Both the position numbers and the translations under genes were made by a program. A stretch of DNA of 64,000 nucleotides from Pararge aegeria (taxonomy: Eukaryota; Arthropoda; Insecta; Lepidoptera; Nymphalidae): positions 4,402,001-4,466,000 of the forward strand of contig NC_053183.1 in NCBI RefSeq assembly GCF_905163445.1. Direction: 5' to 3'. The notes under the pieces were generated by a model. The model saw nothing but the letters and a program-made list of their open reading frames with translations. It searched no databases and was not told the DNA's origin. Shown here in pieces: positions 13,901 to 25,900 of the stretch. How positions within the stretch are numbered: position 1 is the stretch's first letter; each line of letters starts with the position of its first letter.

Positions 13901-16900
13901 CTACCTCAGCTTCTACCGTGCTGTTCTCCCATTTCCGATTTGATCTCGATATTCACCTAGCATAGCTCTCTCAGCATCATTACAGAGACTGCAAGACTAT
14001 AATCTAAACACTTACCTTCGAGCTTCATTCCGCAACCCAAACACTTGTCGAACCGACAAGCGGGGCACTTTTTGCGAGTAGCAACAGTTACTGGGCAATT
14101 TCCTCCTCTTAGACACATGTAGTTCTTGCGATTCTGAACTGTCCGCTTGAAGAAACCTTTGCAAGACTCGCAAGAGAATATACCGTAGTGGAAACCGCTG
14201 ATCTTGTCACCGCAGATTGGACAAGGGCTGAAACAAGAGCACGAACACAATGTTAACTTTGTTAACATTTCGAAGAATTCTCAGGTGCGGTATTATTGCG
14301 TTATTTACTGATAAAGCAAATGCTACTTATATCGTCAAAAGTTAAAAGTGCGTGTGAAGATAGAACTCAGTCTCCCAAAATGAGGTCAAAGTCCTAAACC
14401 ACTGGGATATCACCGCTACATCGAATTAATCTGAGTTTGAAAGAGGATCATCATCGTCATCAACCAATCATCGGCCCAATATAGGAATCTGATCTCTGCT
14501 CAAAATATGAAGGGGTTTAGGTAAGATAGAGATTAGGTTAGTTACGTTTTCCACCTCGCTGGCCAATTGCGGATAGGTTCACTTCACACGCACTTAAGAA
14601 TATTATGAAGATCTCGAACGATGAAATCGTGCGCATACTTAATATGTGCGCAAAGGCGGCCTTATCGCTTGAAGCGAACTCCGCCAGACAACCTTTGCTT
14701 GAAGAAACATGTTACACGAAACGGGATAGTACAATAGGCAAATTTTCATTTCATATACTTTACATACTAATACCATATAGTTTAAACATATATAAATATA
14801 TACATATATACATATAATTAAATATATACATATACATATACTTAAATACATTGCACGATGTTTTCCTTCACAGTAAAAAAAAAAGTGATATTTAATTACT
14901 TAAATTAATAACGCACATCGCCCCTTCAAAAGTGAAGCCGAAACCTAGTGGGTAAGGCTATCAGGAAATAGAAAAGAATCTTATTCTTTAAGATTCGTTT
15001 AAACTAGTCTGAGTTTTATTGGATTTCGCTTACCTGTTGATCAGTTGCTGCCTACTGATGCCCTGGTGATGATGGAGTCGATCGTCGGTCGTATCAGTGT
15101 CCTCATCGTGTGCGGGTGACGCCGGGAACACGGTTGCTTCTCGGTATACTACGTGTGGATGTCGACTCTGGGAAAAAAGCATCGTCATTAGCAAATCATC
15201 TCTCAAGCATCTCCGCTCATCTCGGTAACAGTATTTTTTTTTCCTCTACCAAAATGATTGCTGTTCTTTTCATTTATTTATTAAGTGAAAAACATACATA
15301 TTAAACGTTTTTAAATATACACACACAATAACACGCATTGTTATACGCGACAAATACAAGTGCACATAGCATTAAAAAAGCGTCATATTAACTTAATTGG
15401 ACAAATAAAAGTGTGTGTCAGCTCCGACGCACGACTGGAGTTTACTCCTTAAGTACGATTGTCGAAACATACACAAAAAGATTTTATTAAGCTTAATAAA
15501 GATGAATACCATATGAAAGGGTAAATTAAAAATCCTGTGCAATTTATTCACACACGGCGGAAGTGTAACTTCTTAAAAGTAGCCTACGGGAGATTGAGGT
15601 GGATGTAGAGTATCAGAACTATTAGGATAAATGTAATGTTTATTATTTAGTTTCCATGGTAACAAGAATAGGAAAAAATAATGTATAATGTTTTCTATCT
15701 CAGTCTGTCCCATATATTTATGTGTTTATTTCTTTACCTAGATAATATTCGGTTTCCTTGGTAACTTAAATGGGAAAAATAAGTTAATTAAACGAAAGCG
15801 ACGTTGCATGTTTGCGGATCACAGTTGTGGGCATGCAACGTCGTCGGGCAAAGCGAAAACGTAACGAGGTCATTCATCAGTAGATTTTACTCCTCACATT
15901 TTACTCATACCGGGCGCCTTATATATGAAAATCGATTCTTAAGGAGTAAACTCCAATAAACTCCAAAAAATTTTAGAAAGAAAAATAACAAAAATAATTA
16001 ACACATTACAAGATTATTTATATTATATCACAGATCAAAATACAGTTATTACCGTATGAGGATTTATTTTTTTATTTTTTATTATTAACTTTGTATACCT
16101 TTTACTATCTAAAATGTAACATCTTTAACTCTACTATATACAACGTGTAACGGAATTACGAAATACTGTCGAAGGATGCATTAGTATATTTAATAAGGAA
16201 TCACCCTGTAAAAATATTAAATCAAAAGAATCATATTTATTTTTCCATACAAACTAATTCAAAACATTCTAAGTGTTTACTTATGGCAAGTGACAACCCT
16301 ATTGAAGATAAAAGACAGGCACTTGTATAGTAGCTACGCTAAGCGACGCGTACTTAATAAAGTGAAAGGAGTCGCTTGGTTTTACTTTTGCATGTGATGT
16401 CAGGGGTATATCTGATTTCTTTTAGTAAAAACTATGGCAATGGTTTACTCAAAATCTATTAGCGTTTCGGTTTCACCTCTAAAGCCTCTGTAGTATTATT
16501 TCGGTTTTCGTTTACACGTTGTATAAAAGATAAGATTATGGAGGGTAGAGGTAAGGAGAGTCATCTGTGTATATGAAAAAGTGTCGTCAAAATGTATTAA
16601 ATTAGGATGGCGCCACATTTGCATCAGGGTAACTCTTAAAAGAAGCGCTAAATATAAATATTGTTAGAGTAGGCTTGAAAAATAAACAAGGAAGTATGGA
16701 GATACAAGGAAGTAAGGTTATATTTATTTATTTTGTACAACGTAAGTTGTTGAAATTCTCAATAATTAACTACTGTAGTCGATAATGACATTACATTTTT
16801 TAACTCGGCATACTTCAATTCATCTACCATTGCTACATTCATACCATACCCTGTGCATCCACCAGCGCCATTGTGGAGGATTTTTGAACTGTTATTTAGC

Positions 16901-19900
16901 GCATACACTGGACACTTTTTCAACTTTTCTCCCATATAAGATGACTCTCCTTACCTCTACCCTCCATAGATAAGATAAAATAAAATAAACAAATATATTT
17001 AGACAATGCACACATCGCCATCTAGCCCCAAAGTAAGCGTAGCTTGTGTTATGGGTACTAGGATGACTGTTGAATATTTTTTTGAAAAATATACATAAAT
17101 ACTTATAGTTATTATATAGATACCTGTACTGGTGAATGTGTAGGCGAGAACTCCGAGCTGTAGGAATAGCACGATGAGTGAGAAGCGTCGCTGTTGTTGC
17201 GAGAAAGAGACGGCGTATAATGCCTCGACGGTCGAGGGCTGGCTGATGGACTGCTGTATACGCTGCAAATAAAACATTTCGGGACATTGGCAGAGCTGAC
17301 GTTTAAAGTAGGCGGTTCCGGGTTCGATGCGTGAATATTTTTACGAATATTATACATAAATACTTATAATATACAGATAAACACCCAGACACTGACAACC
17401 ATTCACGTTCAAGAAACAAACATTTTACAGTAGTGGGAATCGAACCCGCAGCCTTGGACTCAGAAAGCGGGGCGCTGCCCACTGCGCCAATCGGCCATAT
17501 ATAGTATAGTAATTATTTAATTGCGAGTATCCAAATCTCATAGTGAGGTAGGTATATACACAAATTTCGGGTTCCCGGGCGTCTAACAAAGCCAACAAGA
17601 CGGATATGCCGTGGTGGCTTTTTTGTTTGGGTATACCCCTTTAGAGCGGTCCACATAACCTCTGTCCTGGCCAAGAGTCGGAAGTAGCAAAAATCTTTTC
17701 CACCGCGGCAAAAAAAAAAAAGGTATATATACACGAATTGTACTTTTTTGTTATTGAAGTTAACGTATCGGTAACCATTGTATGCTCAAGCGAAATTGCT
17801 CTGTGCTTTAGGGGACACCACTATGGCCATAAAATGTCTGTAACTATTTATAAACAATATCAGTGTAATCTTACAGGCAGTGGCGTGCATAGAGGGTATG
17901 CACAGGGTATGCAGATGATATAAAATTAAGAAAATCTCCAGTACGAGTTATAAATACTGAAGGGTAGGCTTGTTATGACTCGGACTACCATCCCACGATG
18001 TCACACATTGTTGACGCGCCCTGTCCAACTAAACGTGTCACGTAATTTATAGCTCACCTCTACTGATATTATCAATCAATAATTAATTCAATATAATTTT
18101 ATTGCACACCACAAAAAGTACATAAAAAAAGAAAAGTATAACAAAACAACGTATACAGTTTAGCGGCCTTATCGCTTCATAGCGATTTCTGCTAGGCAAC
18201 CAATGGCGAAGAAAACAAATACAGAAAATAGTTTGATGGTGCACATATACATATACCCATAAAATAAATATATCAATACTTAAATAAATATATATAATAT
18301 ACATAAAACAATATTTGTAACTAAATACAAATAAATAAATAAGTAGCTACCAAAAAAGTATAATATAATAAATTAAATGTGAAACAGAATAAATAAAATA
18401 GACTAAAGCTTAAGTGGCTCCCTATTCGTCGTCGCCGGGATCTGCATGTTCTGTTGTCACCCAAAAACTCCCTCTTACCTAAAGGAGAAATTTAATTTTC
18501 TTGGAGTGCAGTCAGATTTACGTCCTTGTCGTACGCTGACTTTGAGCATGCCGTTTCATAAAACTAAGTTTTATAAGCATTTATTCATTGTTCAAGCTAC
18601 TGAACTGTGGAATGCACTCCCAATAAGTATACGACAGTCAAGGTCACTAGACATTTTCAAAAATGCTGTTAAAGCCCATTATCTTGAGCAATATTTAAGT
18701 ATGTTTTAGTATATATTAGTTTATTATTTTTTATATTTGTTATTATTAGTATTTTATGTGTGTAATCTTGATAAGTATTTGTGTGTAATTGTTCGTAAGT
18801 ATGTATATAATAATAATACACCCCACCAATCGGTTTCCCTTGGTTTTCCTAATCCTAAGGTTGCCTGGAAGAGATCGCTACTAAGCGATAAGGCCGCCCT
18901 TTGTATCCTACTTTTTAAGTTTATTTTTGTTGTGTCCATTGTTTTTTTTTCCTATTGGTGGTGTACAATTAGGAAATAAATAAATAAAATAAATAATTAT
19001 CCTCAAACGAAGGGGGCAGTGAACTATCAAGGGTCATCAGATGATTGAGCCAAAAAATGATCTTTCACAAGTTTTTTGAAGATTTGGATTGATTTTATAG
19101 CAAAAGGCAAGGCATTCCAAAGCTTAACTGCCTGAATAGTGAAGGACTTGTGGAAGAAAGAAGAATTATGAGAAGGCACCTTTAGGATCAGTTTCCTTGT
19201 AGTGCGGAGAACTTCACCTGGGCGACCTACAAACTCAAATTTCTCCTCCAAATAAGGCGGAGTGGAAGCATAATATGTAGGATGTTATGTATCGATGGTT
19301 TCAAATAAAGAACATACCTATGCGTGTACATAGAATGTACGGCAGAGTCGGTGCTGGCACTGGACTGTACTCTCGGCAGGCGGCCAAGCAAAGGTGATCC
19401 GTGCAGCCCCAGTAACTTGTCCATGCTCATCGATGGTTCACACTTCAGCTCTGCAACAGAAAGTCGATATTTAAAACAGGCCGAGGGTATCGTTTCTAAT
19501 TCATTAGTTTTTATGTTTACAAGCGTACCCAGCCCGCTTCGCCGGGCTACATTTTGCTTTATTTTATTTAAACAATAAACTTACATCATTAAATTTTTAA
19601 TTTAAGTCTCATAATATATTAAATCATTTATTTCTCTCAGTATTGATTCTCTTCTATTCTCTTCTCGAGCGGGTGAAGATCATTATCGACACCCATGTAC
19701 ACCCAACAATAGAATATCATCATAGTAAATAAAAGCTGTATTTGACAGTTTGACAGTTCAAAAATAGAAGTGCTCCGATCGTCACCAAACTTTACAGGAT
19801 TACTCTCCAGGTCAATCCTAAGATTCCCTTTCTCTTTCACTTTCTCTTTTATATATATAAGATGTTTTATGTATGTGATGTAATTAATATATTCATATTC

Positions 19901-22900
19901 AATAATTTGCGAAAATTTTTACTAACATCGTGTCCCAAAAATTGGTCCTTACGTCTGGTGACCCAAGAGCTGGCGCATATTTAGCCCAACGGCTAAGTCT
20001 AGCTATACAAAGGAGCAATAGCGCCAGCATTTTGGGTACCATGCCCATAAGTGAACAGTTAGACGGCTTATATTTACTGTAAATATTAATTTTAGTTTGT
20101 AATTGTTATTTCTGTAAATTAATATAAATTAATATTTTTGAAATGAAAGAGATTTTTTTCACATATTAACTTGATAATCTTTAATAGTAAATAATTATTC
20201 TGACATCTGATATATATTTCTACTAGCACTAATTAGAATCATAAGACAGAAATCGTGTATTTGTAATAATTATAAGGTCAAACTGTTTCTTATTGCTACG
20301 ATCTGACAGGACCTCGTAACTATGTTAAAGCATGGATGCAAGTAAATAAATAAATAAAATATTTATTTATTATATATAGTTCCGCGAAAATATAAATAGT
20401 TATATGCAGGTAAGTATATTTAATATACAAGAATTTTTTTCAGCTCGTGAATTAAGGAAACTCTTGTAAGGCTCTTCATCATTCGCAGCCTATTAACGGC
20501 CCGTTGCTGCGCACAGGCCTCGTCTCTCAAAGGAGGGACGATTTTAGAGCAAAAGCCCACCACGCTGCTCCAATGCGGGTTTGTGGGTTTAAAGACAATT
20601 ACCACAATCAAGTGATAATAACCGGGAGGTACGGGAGCTGATACCTCCAATTTCCTAAATCCGGCTGGTGGCGAAAATTCTTTAATAGAAAATACACTAC
20701 AACTTATATAATTTGGCCTGATAAGGGATTCAAATTCGGGACCTCGTGATCCGTAGTTGAACATGCTAACCACTAGACCAATGAGGCAGTTAAGTTAAGA
20801 TAGCAAGGCTCTCTTAAGTTAATAAATAAACCCAGAGTTATGGACTAACTGGCGAATACGAGCGACGCAACGCGTATGCATATCTATCTTCGTTGCGTGA
20901 GTTTGGCAACAAATCATAAATATAAAAAAATTTAAGATGCCTTACCAGAAAGCGTCTCTTTCTTGATGGTCAAGTTCTGAACTTCGATATTCGGGTTATG
21001 CGCTAGGGGCGATTCATATTGGTCGGAGTGGGCTGATTTGGCACTGCTCATGGGAGAAGATGGCCGCCTAGCCAGAGTCAGCGATGCGTTGTCTGCTAGC
21101 ACTGATATCTGAAGAAGATAAAGAAGAATATAATTTATAAAAAAAGGTTTGTATTCTAAAAAATAACGTTGGGGTTCCAAGGTGCTGGAATGGCGACCCC
21201 GCACAGGTAAACGCAGCGTTTGTCGTCCCCAAACGACTTGGACAGACGACATTAAACGAGCCGCTGGAAACAAGCGGCCCAAGACTGTGGATTTTGGAAC
21301 TCCCTACAAAAGTCCAGCAGTGGACTTCAATCGGTTGAAGTGATGATGATAATTATGGTATTCTAAAAAGATATATAAAAATTAAAACAAGGAACAAGAA
21401 ACATAAATCACCCTTTGGTACTACGAGCCTTTTTTTACACTAATTATTTAGTGACACAACACAGTGTGGTTGTCTAAAGTTCCTTGTTAAGGCCATTTTT
21501 TACTCGTTTATCGTTATTCTCCCACAAGTTAGCCATTGAATCCCACCAGCAGGCAGTGCGTGCGCTTCATACATGCACAAAAGCACTGCCTACTCAAATT
21601 TTTTTATATTACTCGTATGGGAGGGGAAATTTTTAATGTTAACCACGTTTCTGCTTTATGCATACCCTAGTCCGAGACCCTGTGCACGCCACTGCCAGCA
21701 GGGCTAGTACAGGAAGGAGACAAAAATTATGTCCCCATAATTAACGTGTCCACCTACTAAAGCAGGGGAACGTAGTATAGGAAAAGTTTACCCCCATTTA
21801 TTATTACACTTATATTATTTGGATATTTTTTCCGCTGGTGCTATGTTTATTGTCGGTAGGGTGGTAACTAGCCACATCCGAAGTCTCCCACCAGACAAAG
21901 GGAGCGAGCGAACGGGAGCGGTCGGCTCGGGCACCGAATTTCCAAACATTCATCTTCGGAAGCTGTATATATCGTGCTCATTTGTGAAAACTTCGATAGC
22001 GTGATGTAGGATCTTGTAACGCCATCTAGTTGGGTAACATGGAGAATACCACACCCTGATGCTTACCCTGTTCATACTAAGACTCCGTTGGTGCGACTGC
22101 AATGGTACAGTGTATTTTAGATCTAGAACACGCTGGTCGTCCAAACTCTGGAAGGCTTCGGTTTTGAGAGGTTCCGTCTTTATGGTCACATTACGCAGTG
22201 TGTCTATGGAATCGCGCGACGATTGCAGATCGAGGGAGCTGCTGTTCTCATCTGAAAATAAATCAGTTAGTGTAGGTAAGTTATTTTTATCACAGTCAAT
22301 CGCTAATTGTAGAATTGAATGATTATTTCAAACAACAACAACACCGGTACGGTAACAAACCTATTATTGCTATTATATATGTATGGCATAAATAATAAAA
22401 TTGTAAAGTTTATTATTTATGCCATACATATATAATAGCGATAAGGTTTGTATTCTGTATATATATTTGTAAATTTGTATTTATATATTTGTATTCTGCC
22501 TCTGTATTTGTTTTTCTATTCTTCTTTTGTATCTTTAACTTGTAGTTGTGTGCAAATAAAGAGTATAAATAAATAAATTAAAGCGAATTTTGTTTTTTTT
22601 TTCTTGCTAAGTATATACGAGTATATCAACGATTGGAATCGATTTGAGAATATCAAAGTGTATCGCCCAAAGTGTCGTGTGGGGACGGCAGCTCAGAATG
22701 TCACAACCCCATCTTGCTGCGGGTGTAGTACGAGGCAACTCAAGGACTATAACGGAGAATCGTCGCGACGCAACTTCCGTCTACTGCGAGACCGTCTGAC
22801 CAGCGTGGTGCTTATGGCTAAACCGTCCCTTTGGGATAGATAGACCATGAGTTCAACAGTGGACTACAGATCTCTCCTACTGTCGTTGGCTATTGAAAAT

Positions 22901-25900
22901 ATCTCACCGTTGTTTACACTGGTATCGATGACCATCTCGGAGTCTGACAGCTCGCCCTCCCAAGACATCGGCCTCTCCTGCTCGACAGCCTGGTCGTACT
23001 GCCCGCTGGACGATCGCTTCTTTTTGTTTCGCATGTTTACCTGGTTAAAACATGGTCATTACAATGTATTCGTTTTCTTGTTTCAAAGTACTATTTGGCG
23101 GACCAAGAAGCTGGCCCATCTTTTTTATAGAAACAAGAAGAATATGTTACTGTTAGCGGACGGACTAAGCAGATGGACTGGTGTTAATAAACGAAACAGA
23201 TGAAGCCTTGACGTGCTCCACGAGGCCCAGGGTTGTACAATGCAAATTTTGATACCTCCATCTTTTCAATTATAATGTACTTACATAGACTTTGCATATT
23301 TTAACATTTTGTAATAGTGCATTTTATGAGATCATTAGTATGCCCAGTACTCTGGAAGACTACTTAGAATATCTAGTATGAAAAAACCGTATAAGGTACG
23401 TGTCAATTATCAAAAGACGGAATTATTACCTCATATTGGTGCTGTGTGAAGTCGATTTTCGAGATTTCGGCATCCGTGGAGTCTTCATCGTGTGGCTCGG
23501 AAGACACACTGATGCGTACGCCGCTAGAACTGTACGAGAAACGACCTGAAAATTGCAAATTGCAATGAATTAATGAATTACTTATGAATATCATCATATC
23601 ATACTTATTACCGGCCCATTACAGGGCACGCATCTCCTCCCACACTGGCCCAGTGCGAATTGGTGGAAATAGCTAAATTCATGCACAAGAAGCCTCAATA
23701 TTTCCAAAACTTAACAATGTACCACGTCATCATAAACTGCGGCGTAATCGTAAATTTGATTTACTCCTACAAAAATCGAACTTTTCATAGGTTTGATCCA
23801 AATTCAATGTCCATTCGAATTTATAATACCTAATACCGGAAAATACCCAAGAAAAGGAGAATTATAGAGTGGCATATATAGCATATGCCCTTAAAAATAT
23901 TTAAATAATAAAACTTATTACACTATACTTGATATATTATTAATGTGAAATGCAAATAAATTGAAATTGAATATACAAAGAGAAAAATACCATAAATTCA
24001 GATACGATCGCGCAGGCGAGGTTCGGTACGAGGCTCTGCCAGTAGCAATTACAAGCCTAGGGTTTTAAAAAGCTTTTTTCATAATAAATTAGTGACATCT
24101 GCATATCGTCTGCGAAAGGTGCAGAAGTCATTTGTGGGATTGAGTATACGCTTTTATAATATGATTCCTAAGGTAATTTTGGACCTACCAATGCATAAGT
24201 TTAAAGAATGTGTTAAAACACATTTATTACAGCAAGGTTATTATACAATTGATGAGTTTCTTAATGACAAGGTTGCTTGGAAGCATCCGCCTCCGCTTTC
24301 ATCTCTCACAAGATAGAAAAATGAATGTTAAAATGTAAAATGTAAAATTTTGATGTTGGAAAAGAGCAACTGCTGAGTTTCTTGCCGGCTTCTTCTCGGT
24401 AGAATCTGCCTTCCGAACCGGTGGTAGAGTCACTACACACGGACAGACTTGACGTTTCAAAAGTGCTTGTATTAGGCCTACTTGAAATAAATGTTTTTTT
24501 TTTTTTTAATAATAATTGACGGATCAAAAAGATGGCCCACCTGCTCGGCTACTAATTATATTCCGCTATTATTATGTCAGGGAATAAAATTAACTTGTCC
24601 ACCTGCCAAAGAAAGTCTGGGAACAGGATAAGCTCACCCCCGCTTGATATTAAGCACACGTATATTATTTGTTTGAGGAGACCCGAGTTCATGGCTACTT
24701 CGCAATTATCAGGAAAAATATAACGTCCCGTAACGTTTTCATAAGGACACTGAGAGTCAGCTTTAGTACGTAGTTAAATTATTTATAGTAACTAACATAC
24801 AGTGGCGTGCACTGGGTTTTTGACCAGGGTATGCATATAGCAAGTGCTTGGCATAAAATGGTAAAAGTCCCCTCCAATACGAGTTATATTAAAAAAATAT
24901 GGGTATGCAGTGCTTTTGCGCATGTATGAAGTGCACGCCACTGCTAACATACATAGTGTATTGGATATTGCATAGAAGCAAGCGTTACTGCGGAAATCCA
25001 TGGTATATAATAAAAATTAAGCCTAATTTGCTATATCTCTGGAGAATCTGTATGTTGACTTTACAATGAATAATTGTTAAACGTGCGTAGAGGGTACATA
25101 GCCGAAGGTCTGTTTGGTGTGGAGTGTAACGATTGAAGAAATTATAAATTACACCATACAGATTCTCCTGCTTTTCGCGGAGTATAGCAAATTAGGCTTG
25201 ATTTTCATTATACATAGTGTATAACTAACATATGTGTAGGTAATTCACAATAAACTTAATATGTATTTACTACGTACTCGGTACTAAACCTTTGTAGTAT
25301 GTATTACATGCGAGAAAAGACTATATAATACAATAAAATAATTTGGCTATTATATCCTCTTGTTGTATGAGTTGATAAAGCTGTGGAAGAATTCTTTTCT
25401 AGGGGAGAAAAATGTCTCCTGCTCAAGCTACAGATGGAAATGGTCGATGGAAATCCATCGCCTTAAACAGAGCTACAATTCGCAAGACAGTAATTGGAGA
25501 TATAGATAGACCAACACTTCGCCGGGTATGCGTGAGACACACCTGTAAAATGCATTCCTTTTCCCCATCAACCTTAGGCGTGGATGTTAAGCCTCTTGTA
25601 CCTGTAATTACACCGGTAACGACGCACTTCAGACCAAAACACAGCAATATTGCTTTGCGGCAAGAATCGGCATGACGATAGTACTTCGCCGGACGAGCTC
25701 GGTCACAAAAAGCTCGAACTAGTAGTACTTGGCAGCCAGTGGCGTGCACTGGGTTTCTTACCAGGGTATGCATACCAGGGTATGTTCATAGATTCTAACA
25801 AATAAATACGTTGTTTCTATTATTATTTACTTCTTTGTATGATTAGATCATTTTTAATTATTTAGCTTAAACAAGTACGTAAATTGAATCAGTTAAGAAT

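Noticed and set aside
16892..17287. 131-codon minus-strand open frame
   Set aside because: It is a shadow of Hr39 exon 7 and the adjacent SINE in another frame.
20420..20773. 117-codon minus-strand open frame
   Set aside because: It falls entirely within a SINE family D copy.
25412..25675. 87-codon open frame as a gene
   Set aside because: It lies in a dispersed repeat with a related copy at 46845-47045 that is not open in the same way, and has no recognisable domain.
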